64,000 bases of DNA from Iris pallida (lineage: Eukaryota; Streptophyta; Magnoliopsida; Asparagales; Iridaceae). Below the pieces are notes generated by a model that saw only the letters and a program-made list of their open reading frames with translations, had not been told where the DNA came from and did not search any database. Both the position numbers and the translations under genes were made by a program. The stretch is taken from NCBI GenBank assembly GCA_029216955.1, contig JANAVB010009599.1, positions 817,417 to 881,416 of the forward strand, given 5' to 3'. This document shows positions 30,331 through 41,418 of the stretch, one piece after another (position 1 is the first letter of the stretch; each line of letters begins with the position of its first letter).

Positions 30331-33017
30331 ATCTGAGAAGAATAGCTCTTTAGCTATCTCTTCTTCTTTGCCAAGTTCTACTAGAACTGGGGGTGGTCTT
30401 CCACACAAAGTCCCTTCGAAAAGGAATAACTCTTTAGTTGTTTCTTCTGCTCCTGTAGTTTTTACTTCAGGAATAGCTTTGACTGACAATTTTGTTAGTC
30501 AAAGAAAAGGAGATGGTCTTTTAACTACTCTTCCTTCTGGACATTCTATGTCTCAAAACTTGAATGAGTCTAAGAAGAAACGTTCCTTAATGTCTTCTTC
30601 TATGACTTCTTCGAATTGGGCACAGAATTTGTCTAGAAAAGGTCTGTTACCAACTCCTAATCAAGGGGGTGGTTCAACTCTTCCTTCTTTGCAAATATCC
30701 AGATCAATGGAAGGAAAACTCCATGTTTCCAAAACCAATGTGTTACCTCCAACTGATCTAAGAACAAAAATTAACACTTCTAGTGTTAAGAAACCATACC
30801 AGTGGGAAACAAGGATAAGAGATCCAGATGCAGAGTATGCAAGAAATTATGTGGCTCATATTAATCATTCTCTATATAATCAAGAGCCATCAAGACCCAA
30901 GAACAGGAAATATATTCCTCAATCTTCACAAACAGATTTACGAGAATATCTTCAACAGAAAAGAAGGAGTAATTCTGTGTCAAAAGACCATGCTGAATGT
31001 GACTTCTATCCAAGAGCCATAATTCAATGCAGATGTCAATCAATGGCTTATGACCATGTTGATCATGAATGTGACTTCCAGCCAAGAGTCATAATGTAAT
31101 ACAGATGTCAAACTAAACGACAATCTGTTTTCAATCGGATTCAGTGTGAACCTATGCCTGATGAAGATGAGCCTTTGTTTGCTTCTGTTAATATGACCTC
31201 TCGGGATGCTGGGGGTAGAGTTGATAGCCCAGATGGAGTATATAGAAACACCAGAGCAAGAGTCTTAGCCTCTAGTCAAAGAAATTTGATCTCTGAAGAT
31301 AATTCTGAATTTCTGGAAGAATCTAACTTTCCACCTCTTCCTACTGGGAGCAGTTCTCCTATAATTGACATTGATGCACAAAGCAATAATTCAGAACAAA
31401 CAACATCCACCAGTTCATCAATAATTCCTCGTACAGTCACGACTTATATGGTTGATGGGAATACTGATGAACCTTCTTCTTCCTTGACTCCTCAAGATCA
31501 AAGAATTGCTTCTTTGGAACAACAAATGAAGTCTATGGCTGATACTATGAAGTCGATGTATGAACTCATGGCAACACAGATGCAAAATTGACAGACTGTA
31601 CCAGATGCCATACCAACTAACACTGATATGAGTCCAGTACAAGTTTCTCCAGCAGTACAATCCAATACTCCTGGACCAGCTCAACCAAACCCTAGTCTCT
31701 CTGGAGCTGGGGGTAGTGCTTATAATGCTGTTCCTCCTCCCAACTATTCTCTACAAGCTACAACTCTACAATCATCCGGAGTTGTTAATGAAGAATTGAG
31801 GAATCTTAAAACTTAATTCGAGGCATTCAAACAGAAAGATGGTTTACAAAGGTTAGGCATCAAACAACCTTATCCGATAGAATGGAAGCAAGTATCGTAT
31901 CCTCCTAAATACAAGCCTCCCACTATCTCATTCTATGATGGAACCACTTCTCCAAGTTAGTTCATTAATCACTTTGAAGTGATGACTGATCAGCTGCAAC
32001 CAAGCGACGCCCTCCTTACTTGGGTGTTTGTTGGATGTCTTAAGGGAACGGCTTATGAATGGTATAGAAGTCTCTCAGATGGGAGCATTACCTCATTTGC
32101 CGACTTCAAACAGATGTTTCTTGAACGGTTCTATGAAGGGTTCAATGACATGACTATATCTGCTCTTATTAGAATCAAGCAGAAAAATAATGAAACTACA
32201 GAAGAGTACATTGAACGGTCTCGAAGAGAAGCTCTGAAGATGCCTCTTGGAACTCCTGATGCTGTCACCATCGACACATGCAAATCAAACTTATTGCCAA
32301 TCATCAGCATGTGGACAGGATCCACTCAATTCCAAGACTGGCCTTCTTTCATAGTTAGTGCCAAGGCCGCAGAAATTAGTGCTGAAACCTTCAAAGGTTT
32401 AGGAGTGCAGATGACTCCTAAAGAAACAGGTCAAGGTACTAACAATAAAAACAATGCTCGCAAGGGAAAAAAAACTCTTGAAGTTAATCTTCAGAGCAAA
32501 GATGCATCAACTGTTCAAACTTCTCCTACCTCTACAACTCAACAACCAAGAACACCTCGCCCCAAAGAAGAATACTCTTTCGATGATGACGATGTCCTTG
32601 GTATCTTTGAATGTCTGCTGAAAGGTAATAAGATACAATTACCTGAGATCAAGAAACCTGATGAAGCTGGTAAGACAGATCATCCCAAATACTGCCCATA
32701 TCACAGAATGTTGGGTCACACAATTCGTACATGTTATGTACTGAAAGGAAAGATCCAAGAAATGATTAAATCTGGAGCTATCTTCCTTACTCCAAAAGAG
32801 AAGACCGTCACCTCCAACGTCGTCTCTATGCAATTCGGAGATTTTCCTCCTCAACTCCTTGAAAGTGGGATCGTTCCTATTCCCAAGGCAACTCTTGACA
32901 TAGTGAATCTTCCTCCTCCACATCTGAAGGATTATGCCACTCACTTTGGAAACTGGAGAAATCTGTGGACCATCCTGATCTAGTGGCAGATTTTGAATCG
33001 CCTTCTCCGCAAAAGAC

Positions 33018-33030
33018 NNNNNNNNNNNNN
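33018..33030. other. Assembly gap of 13 N
   Basis: Thirteen undetermined bases between E3 gag of copy A and the chromovirus-like LTR of copy B. Confidence 0.99.
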
Positions 33031-35460
33031 TATATATTATATATATACTTATAATAATAGATATTGCATACATATGTAGATATAAATATGAATAATATTC
33101 AGAAAAAAAAAAAAACTTTTGAACATATAAAGAAAACATCCAGGCCGAGCCATCCCAAGGGTCCACACGCCAAAACCCCCTCCCCCCCTTCAGCTAACTA
33201 TTCAGCTTCCCCCATTTTTCCTCAGACCCGAACCTTATTAATCCCTACACAAGCCTTTCCTCCCAAAGAGCCCGGCCCAAACTCACTCACACACCGTCCA
33301 ACCAGAGCTGACTCAAACTCAGCCCCAGGCCAAACAGCCCCGAGCTCTTGGGTTCACAGCAGTTCATTTATATATATATATCGTATATATATATATAAAG
33401 AGCCGAGAGATTGAGAGAGATCGAGCGAGGGAGTTCAGAGGGAAACCTAAACCCTAATTCGCAACTAGAGCCACGCCACCCTCGGCGTCCTGGGTGGCCA
33501 CCCACGCGTGCGTCCGCACCAGGCCGTAGGCCGACCACCAGGGCCGCGCGCGCGCCATACGCGTAACACAGTTACACAGAGGTACCAAATTCGTTATTTT
33601 TTCTTCGTGTATCTCGACGGTTTTCGATTTCGTAAAATCGTTTGGACAGCCCATATACCATCTAAGAACTCTTCCAAGTAGTTCGTAGCGAATCGATCCA
33701 AGTCGAAGATAATCGACGCAAAGTCGACGAAAGACCAGCCTAAAACAGAACACTAGTTCAGTCCAAACCCCCATGTTTCGAAGATCGATTCCGATCGATC
33801 CAGGACCAATTAGAAAAACTATTTGAAGACACTTTCTGACATATGTAGGGCTTCGAATCTCTTCTTACGGAATTTGATTTCATCGACTACATGCCGAGAA
33901 ATCAAATCCCAAAGTTTTTCAAAAACCTGTTTTAAAAAAAAAATTGTTCCACACGTGCGTCCCCCATTTCAGGCGACGTGGTTGCACATCGTAAGCATCG
34001 AAAGGTGCGTAACGGCTTCGTGGTCGTGTGGGCTTTGGCGGAATTCAAATTGGTCGCGTGTGCGCGAATTTGATGCGTATCCGTCGAAATTCACCGTATC
34101 GTGCACTTTGCAAATTCTCCAATTACTTTGTGCATGCTCATCAGATCGAGACGAAACTTGTGCCAGCAGGACCGTATCATTTTTCGGTCCTGTATGCCAA
34201 GTTTCGTCCAATTCTGAGACAGTTGAATCGTACGTCGTTTTACGGCCCCACGGTCCCACTCAACGGACGATTTTGTGCACGGCCCGCCGGAATCCAACTC
34301 TGGACATACGGTTGGGTTCGTATCGGAAAACCGGATCCGTAGACATGTAGTTTGACGACTTAGAGACCGTTGACTCTGGCACGCTTTCGGTGCAAAGCGG
34401 TCCAACGACGGACACCGTTTTGCTCGAAATTACCGTTTTGCCCCTGCGTCCAGAATTGGACTTAAGGACAGGCAATTCTAGCTAATTTGACTATTCTGAA
34501 ATATGGTGATATTTATTTCAGCTTCTGGGACTGTTGTACGGGTTTTGACTATTGTGGCACATTGAGTAGTTCAGATTGTCGGTTTCACCATCAAAGGACC
34601 ACAGGCGAGTACAGTTATTGTCTGCATTTCGATATTGATTTTCACTATATTTCATTGATTGGCCATTGGTTATTATTTTTATTATAAATTGTTGAGTCGG
34701 AATGAGAAGTACCAAGGATGTGTTATCTGACCTTAGACCGTGTAGACCGTGTTGCATTTATTTCTTGTAGACAGTGTAGACTGATTTATTTATTGCAAAG
34801 TAGACAGTGTAGACCGTGATTATTACTGCATTTAAATGTGTAGAAGTGTTTCTTTACTGCAATATTTTCTGTAGACCATGTAACTGTAGACCGTGTAATT
34901 GTAGACCGGTAACTTTAGACCGTGTAACTTTAGACCGTGTAGACCGTGTCGCTAATTGTCCCGAGACCGATCGTATATCAAGGGTACTTCTAACATGGGG
35001 AAAGTATGTGTCTATTTATTTACTATTGATTTTCTGTCTATTCTTACGGCTTTACTTTTTATTTTCAAAACTCATGATTGATGTCTAACCTTTGTTTTAT
35101 AGTCATTTTCTTTTTTGAAATTGCATTCAGTGAATTGTGCTCGTTCCATTCCTGACTGGAAACCAATTTTTTAGGTTAGCCGTGGATTCACTTAGCATGG
35201 GAGATACGGGGGTACTTGCAGACAAAAGCCTAGAAACTAGCTAGATAGCAGAGTTGTAGTCATTCCAATATTTGTACAAGTTTATATTTCCTGCAAATGT
35301 AAATCTTGTGATCATTGTAAGTTAAATTAATTTTTGTGAATGAGCATTATTTGTGATTTTGATCTTCATGGCCGTGACAGCGTTCTACCGCCGACACTGC
35401 GGCGTAGGCTGCTTGGACACGTCTCGTATCCGTTTTAAAAAAAAGGGTGCGGTCGTGACA
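33031..35460 (+). mobile_element. Chromovirus-like LTR, copy B (left end lost in gap)
   Basis: Shows about 530 bases of U3 that copy A lacks: AT-rich start, C-rich stretch with GGCCCAAACTCACTCACAC, a (TA)n tract, then TATATAAAG at 33392-33400 followed by GA-rich sequence. TATA, GA-rich leader and an AACCCTAAT-type stretch are common in long Tekay-type LTRs. Ends GGTCGTGACA at 35460, followed by GAGGTC as in copy A. About 44 net bases are missing relative to copy A, mostly one at a time. No credible coding region. Confidence 0.6.
34734..34950 (+). repeat. TAGACCGTGTA repeats, copy B
   Basis: Counterpart of 1209-1427 with several single-base losses. Confidence 0.83.
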
Positions 35461-36380
35461 GAGGTCTTATGGGTTCACCCTGATCTCGTCTCTGAGGTTA
35501 CTCAACCGGAGGTACACTCTGCCTCCAAACGAAGGGCAGAAGATCAAGTCTTGCTGCATGGTCTCTTCCTCTGCGGAAGAGGCACTTCCTGTACAGACGC
35601 GTTCACATCAGAACGCCAACCCGACGAAGCTGCCGTCGAGGTGGTGTCTCCTTGCACCGTCCGCTGCCCAAGAAGAGGCCCACCTAAGCCCCAAGTAGCC
35701 AATAAGCAGAAGCATGTAGAGGCCCGCTTCGATAAGCCTCTGCGAAAGAAGAATGCTTCGGGGCTAGCCAAGGCCCACAACTTCGACATACTGGCACAAC
35801 TTGCCAGTACTCCTGCCCGCCTATCTCTGTTTGAGCTTCTTCGCCTTTCCAAGGACACTCGTGAAGCTCTCTGTGAAGTCCTGAAGGATGCTGAGTTCTT
35901 CATCAGTCAGGTCAAGCAGCCTAAGGATACTCCGACTACATGTGCGCTCTGTCATTGTGCGGATGAAGTTATCCCCAACATAACCTTCACCCAACAAGAC
36001 ATGCTGCTCAAACACAACCGACACAACAGGCCGCTGTATTATACAGGGTATATCGGTTCAGTCAAAGTGAAGAAGATTTAGATCGATCCGGGGTCTTCCT
36101 TCAGCATCATCCCGAAGACGCTGCTCTCAACACTGGGGATCCCAATGTACCGACTGGCACCTTTCAACACAACAATCAGTAGCTTCAATGCCAGCAAAAG
36201 TGAGCCGCTGGGCAAAATACGGCTGAAGTGTCATATTGGTAACCTCAGAACCGAGGTCACTTGCTACGTCGTGGACGCTGACGTCAACTACAACCTCCTA
36301 CTGGGTCGTCCGTAGCTGTATGAGTATATGGTGGTGCCATCTACACTCCACTAATGTATGAAATACGTGTCCACCAATGA
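35461..36380 (+). pseudogene. gag-pol: E1 gag linker and protease remnant, copy B
   Basis: Starts EVLWVHPDLVSEV directly after the LTR. Single-base losses against copy A (for example at 35528, 35540 and 35663) shift the frame so that residues after SASK do not match E2. Homology resumes at RFDKPLRKK and continues to PLYYTGYIGSVKVKKI. A TAG precedes IDPGSS as in copy A, and LLLGRP is again followed by TAG. The indels look technical rather than evolutionary. Confidence 0.78.
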
Positions 36381-38019
36381 CATCATCCGGACAGAGTTCG
36401 CGGACATCGACCCTTTCAAGGGGGTTGAAGCCTACTTTACTAATTCTACCTTGTACAAGTCACCTGACGAGGAGGAAGCCAATGATGCTGACGATGAAGC
36501 AGAAACGGCAGCAGAGCCCGACATGGAGCCAGAGATGATTTCCGACGCTCCTTTAAAAATTTGACTCAAAGGGAAGCCGCCTCAGACGTTGCCTCCCATG
36601 AACATCAAGCTACCTGGAAAAGCACCAACTGCTCCAGGTAGAACATCCACTGAAGCTCCCTTGAAGATATGGCTCAAGGGAAAGCCGCCTCAAACATCGG
36701 CTCCCCTTGTAGAAAAACTACAGGGGAAGGCACCAATCACCAAAGGCGCGGTTGAGGCACCTCTAAAGGTGCATTTTAAGGGCAAGCCGTCGCAATCATC
36801 TGTCTTATCCAAGCTGCCGGAGAAGGCCCACATAGCCCTCTCGGACCCCAAGATCAAAACTGTGGTGGACTCTCCCGATCCAACCCTAGTACTAACATAT
36901 GAAGAGCTAGAGGAATATATATCTGCTGATATAGATGCACCCTCTCTGGACAATGTAATCTTGCGGGATAAAATCTCGTGTTTCATCAATAATAGAGTGT
37001 CTTTTAATTATTCTAGTCTTCCACATTGGAATGCCATGTATACATTAGATAACGCTCTACGGTCGTTGCAAACACAAATAACGACCGTCCATCATGTAAA
37101 TCGAGTAGTTCCGTCCCAAGGGGTCTGTTTTGTAGTCCCACCGCAGAATCGAGACGAAGAATCCATCATCTTCGGCAAAGTCGAACGTCATCAAGACCTC
37201 CCGCCACTCGAGCAAGAACCAGATACCGGCAGAATACAAGTCTATCGGTACACGGACAAGGCAAAGTACCTCATCCAAAAGATGGGTTACGACCTAAAAA
37301 GCAACAAAGGCCTGAACTACGTCAAGGGTCGACGTCTTCCTCTCCGGCTTCCAACACCTAAAGGAAAGCCGCAGGACTACTATCATCGAACTCGACGGGG
37401 GGTGGGCTATGTCACGCCGCCGTCAACCCCAGAGAGTTCGGAGGCAGAAGAACTAGAACATTCTCATTCATCCGAAGCATCAACTTGGGATTTCGATACC
37501 AGTAACGGATCAGTCTTCAAGAAAGTGCTATCAGCCAACATGACATCTGCACAATCTCAAGAAGATGAAGGCGATGACCAAATGCCAGAATTCTTCGAAG
37601 AAGAACCCTGGGCTCAACGCCTAGGAGAACAGCGGGAGTCTCATTTTGAATTATGTGAACCCCCTACGGAAGACGAAGTCGAGCAGATCGACCTTGGGGA
37701 TGGATCTTCTTCCAAACCCATCTTCATCAGCAAAAGCCTAAAAGGAGAAGATCGGGAATCTTTAATCCAGCTGGCTAAAGAATATGTTGATGTCTTCGCC
37801 TGGAGCTACGAAGATATACCGGGACTTGATCCCCAGATCGCGATGCATAGGTTTAACATCTTACCTGATGCCAAGCCTATAAAGCAACAACAGCGACATT
37901 TTTGTCCTGAGCCCGAAGGACGAATTCCAGCTTCCAATCACCGACATGATGATCGACAACACATGTGGCTTCGAACGCATGTCCTTCATAGATGGGTATT
38001 CGGGCTACAACCAGATTAA
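36381..38019 (+). pseudogene. pol: E1 protease-RT linker and RT entry, copy B
   Basis: After a TGA at 36562-36564 the frame is open from 36589 for 476 codons: LKGKPP-type repeats, GYDLKS and RRGVGYVTPPSTPESS blocks, acidic region, KEYVDVFAWSYEDIPGLDP and DAKPIKQQQ. It then enters the shared deletion near 37905 and reads about 30 foreign residues in the wrong frame. Better preserved than copy A, where TAA 4076-4078 splits it. Confidence 0.8.
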
Positions 38020-39160
38020 GATGTTTTCCGATGACGTAAAACACACGTCATTCAGGACTCCGAAGGGGGTTTTCTGGTACACAGTGATGCCCTTCGGCTT
38101 GAAGAACGCTGGTGCGATATACCAACGAGCTATGAGCACCATCTTCTGTCAGCATCTTCACAAGACAGTCGAAGGATATGTTGATGACATCGCAGTCAAG
38201 AGCCATCTCAAAAGAGATTACCTACAAGACCTTAAGACCGTCTTCGATCTCATGCGAGCGCATCAACTCAAGATGAACCCCGCTAAATCCTTCCTTGGGG
38301 TTTCTAACGAAAAGTTCTTGGGCTTCATTATCACGGCGAAAGGCATTCATGTCGATCCCGAGAAGACCAAAGCCATCCTTGACATGGACCCTCCAAAAAA
38401 CCTCCGAGAACTTCGAGGCCTGCAAGGGCGTCTGGCATACATCCGGAGGTTTATAGCAAACCATTCCAAAAAATGTCAACCCTTCACCCAGCTCATGAAG
38501 AAGGAAGTCTCTTACGTCTGGACAGAGGAATGCCAAAAAGCTTTCGACGATATCAAGGCTTACTTGACGAGCCCGCCAGTACTGGTGGCACCCGTTGTCG
38601 GCAAACCATTTCTCCTCTACGTCCGTGCCATGGATCATTCCCACGGCGCTCTGCTTTCTCAGAATAGCGATACAGGATATGAGCAAGCCATCTACTACCT
38701 CAGTAGAACACTGATCGGGGCCGAACACCGGTACAACCCCGTTGAAAAAGAGTGTTTGGCTTTGGTATTTTCCATCCAGAAGACTCTCGATTATGTCTTG
38801 GGCCAGACAATTCATGTCATCTCCCGAGTCAATCCACTCAGAGTTCTCATGACGAAGCCAGGGTCATTAAACTTCCATCTAGCTACATGGGCAATCCTGC
38901 TAACACCATACAACATGGTGTTCGTTCCACAAAAAGCCGTCAAGGGTCAGGCTCTGGCCGACTTTTTAGCTGCACACCCCATCCCAGAGTCCTCCAGACT
39001 CTATGAAGACATCCCGGATGAGGTCCAAGAATCAAAAGTCACCGAAGAAAGCTCCGTCTGGCGAATGTTTTTCAATGGCGCTTCAAGAAAAGGCCCTAAA
39101 GGCCAAATCATCGCAGGTGTAGGGGTAGTCCTAGTCTCTCCCGATCAGCTGGTCATATAG
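37946..39160 (+). pseudogene. pol: E1 RT (after the deletion), RNase H and start of aRNase H, copy B
   Basis: Open 404-codon frame overlapping the previous one out of phase: MSFIDGYSGYNQIKM, PFGLKNAGA, YVDDIAVKS, FLGFIITAKGI, LRGLQGRLAYIRRF, LLYVRAMDHSHGALL, ALADFLAAHP, FFNGASRKGPKG. Stop TAG 39158-39160, shared with copy A. It lacks the fingers motifs and is not functional. Confidence 0.85.
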
Positions 39161-39523
39161 CATGCCTACTCCCTTTCGAAGCAGTGCTCCAACAATGTTG
39201 CCGAGTACAACGCTCTCATCATGCGACTCCAGCTGGCACAACAGCTGGGGGTGGATCATCTGGAAGCCTACGGCGACTCAAAACTCGTCGTTAACCAGGT
39301 CAGAGGGCAATACGAAGTTCGCTATGAAGATCTGGTTCTTTACCATGAAGTTGCATTGAACATCATTTCAACCTTCACCAAGTTCTTCATCGAACATGTA
39401 CCTCGTTTACAAAATCTGGAGGCTGACGCTCTGGCTGGCCTCGCAGCCTCATTGGCAGCACCCAGCACCCCTCTGGACTCAACACTACGTCACGATAGTT
39501 GGTCGAGACTTGGTATGTCATAA
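39161..39523 (+). pseudogene. pol: E1 aRNase H C-terminal part, copy B
   Basis: CSNNVAEYNALIM, LEAYGDSKLVVNQV, HVPRLQNLEADALAGLAASLA. Ends at TAA 39521-39523. Confidence 0.83.
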
Positions 39524-40841
39524 GAACAACCTATGCTCACAAATGGCCCATACCATGTCAACAAGTGCTGGTGTTAATGTCCGAGACTGGAGATTCCCAC
39601 TCATCGACTTCGCTATCTACGAAATTCTTCCAGAGGACACGAAAGAAGTCGTCTCAGTCAGGAGGTGCTCCCTTTGATTCTATTACGATACAGCTACTAA
39701 AATGCTGAACCGATGCTCCTACGATGGACTTCTCCTTCGATGTTTATCCAACGAAGAAGCAGCCGAAGCCCTTCGAGAAGCTCACGATGGAAACTGCGGA
39801 GCCCATCAACCTGGCCCTAAGTTGTAGGATCGACTGCGATGCATAGGCTACTACTGGCCAACCATGGCAGCCGACGCTGTCGACTATGCTAAAAAGTGCC
39901 ATGCGTGCCAGCTTCACGCTGACTTCATCCATACGCCGTCAGAACCACTACATCCTACGGTCGCCTCTGGCCCTTTGAAGCCTGGGGTATGGACATTGTA
40001 GGACCAATCACCCCCCTCATCGAGGGGACACCTTTTCATCCTAGCCATCACCGACTACTTCTCCAAATGGGCAGAAGCAGTTCCACTGGCGGAAGTGAAG
40101 AGCTCTAGGATGATCAGCTTCATCAAGAACTATGTCATCTACCGTTTTGGGGTACCTCAGAGGATTATCTACGATAACGGTCCTCAGTTCATCAGCCATA
40201 TTTTTAGCAGATTCTGTGACAAGAATCGCATCCAAAACGTGGCATCAACCGTCTACAATCCGGCAGCAAATGGATTGGCCGAAGCATTCAACAAGACTAT
40301 CGTCAGGCTACTCAAAAAGGTCGTGTCATCCAACAAATACGACTGAGACAAAAAGCTCGGCGAATGCCTTTGGGCCTACCGTACAACGGTACGGACCCCG
40401 ACGGGCAACACACCATTCTTCTTGGTCTACGGGAGCGAAGCGGTACTGCCTCTCGAAATCCAAATACCCTCACTCCGTGTAGCGATCACAAATCAACTCA
40501 CCGAAGAAGACAATAAACGTCGCCATCTGCGAGAATTGGTGGCACTTAACGAAAGACGTCTCCTAGATCAATAACGCATCGAACTCTATCAAGCCCGTAT
40601 ATCACAGGCTTTCAACAAGAAGGTCAAGCAGAGGACTTTCCAAGTAGGCGACCTGGTTCTGGTAGTCAGGAGGTCGATGGTGTTGACTCATAAGACACCA
40701 GAAAAGTTCGAGCCCAAGTGGGAGGGACCTTTCATCATAGAGACGGTATACTCAAATGGTGCTTACCGCCTCGTCAAACCCAATGGGGACTTATTCATGA
40801 TGCCCATCAATGGCAAGTTCCTAAAGAAGTACTACTCTTGA
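39524..40841 (+). pseudogene. pol: E1 integrase, broken, copy B
   Basis: Zinc-binding region in pieces (RCLSNEEAAEALREAHDG, CHACQLHADF), first catalytic Asp in MDIVGPI, second in YDNGPQF (copy A HDNGPQF), Glu in GLAEAFNK, then TGA at 40344-40346, LWAYRTT, and a C-terminal part with one more stop (TAA near 40572, CAA in copy A) up to FLKKYYS and TGA 40839-40841. Confidence 0.85.
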
Positions 40842-40971
40842 CATCCTTCAGACATGTACTTCGATCTTCATCCAACAAGGGAGTCTGTGGACCCAATCAT
40901 CAGGGCTCACGTACAATTCCCTTCCACAAAATCTTACGCTTCCGGAACCCAGCTGTTCCGTGGCATTCTAT

Positions 40972-41288
40972 CCTCCAGTAGAAGGACAACCACATCCACA
41001 TTACCTTTGAGTTGTTTCCCTACACCCTACAAAACGGAATCTCACGTTCCGTACGACTATGCTACCCATCATGTTTACCACGTCCACATTACCTCTAAGT
41101 AAACATCCCGTACAGACAACCCCTGCGTTGTCGTACATTGATCGCAGAAGTTCCACGTCCATATGACCTCTGAGTAGTTCTGCGTATCCCCCCAGAGTCA
41201 TTCCTACCACGTCCATAACACCTCTGAGTAGGAAGATTCTATCATTTGAACCCCATACTTGCCACGTCCACATCACCTCTGAGCAAGC
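40972..41288 (+). repeat. CCACGTCCACATTACCTCT repeats, copy B
   Basis: Five degenerate units as in copy A, between integrase and the antisense poly(A) signal. Confidence 0.75.
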
Positions 41289-41412
41289 ATGTCGGTTCTT
41301 TCGAACTTATTATCTGTACTAAAAATCTAAGGTACGCAAAAGATAATAGGTCCACACAAATCATCAAGTTCATGACAGCAAAAATGAACACACCACAAAA
41401 AACTTTGTATTC

Positions 41413-41418
41413 TTTATT
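41413..41418 (-). terminator. Poly(A) signal AATAAA of the antisense gene, copy B
   Basis: Minus-strand AATAAA 66 bases beyond the final stop codon (41484). Confidence 0.65.

Larger units (their letters stand above)
1..33017 (+). repeat. Copy A of a ~33.5-kb direct duplication
   Basis: The whole segment recurs at 33561 onward in the same order and orientation. The offset between matching landmarks is 33560 at the left edge, 33516 at the chromovirus LTR end, 33512 through E1 pol, 33509 at the E1 3' LTR and 33502 in E3. Old defects are shared (the RT deletion in E1, the copia truncation, many stops), so both copies descend from one already decayed nest. By eye they differ by roughly one to two bases per hundred. 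Confidence 0.97.
28707..33017 (+). mobile_element. E3: third Tat-lineage family, 5' LTR, PBS and gag, copy A
   Basis: Inserted into the E2 integrase. LTR is 993 bp, start TGTAGGCC, end ATGGAAAACA. gag runs to the N gap and stops in the gag/protease linker. It is more AT-rich and clearly different in sequence from E1 and E2, with a different short motif (CTGCGTG/CACGCTG). Confidence 0.87.
29690..33017 (+). pseudogene. gag: E3 gag, copy A, truncated at the gap
   Basis: ATG at 29690 within the LTR end. A TAA at 30050-30052 is private to copy A (TTA in B). Then 21-residue repeats (KSHADSTGSLAKSVPACNSKI), a Ser-rich basic region, a TAA at 31097, and a coiled-coil-prone stretch (DQRIASLEQQMKSMADTMKSMY) before a TGA near 31589. 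The gag core is at about 31979-32400 (WVFVGCLKGTAYEWYRSL, FLERFYEGFNDM, YIERSRREALKMP) and the knuckle KYCPYHRMLGHTIRTCY at about 32688. It ends beyond VDHPDLVADFESP in a shifted frame, right at the gap. Confidence 0.86.

Noticed and set aside
33361..33400. (TA)n tract as an assembly error or palindromic element
   Set aside because: It ends in TATATAAAG just ahead of a GA-rich leader, so it is better explained as the LTR promoter; length near the gap is uncertain, though.
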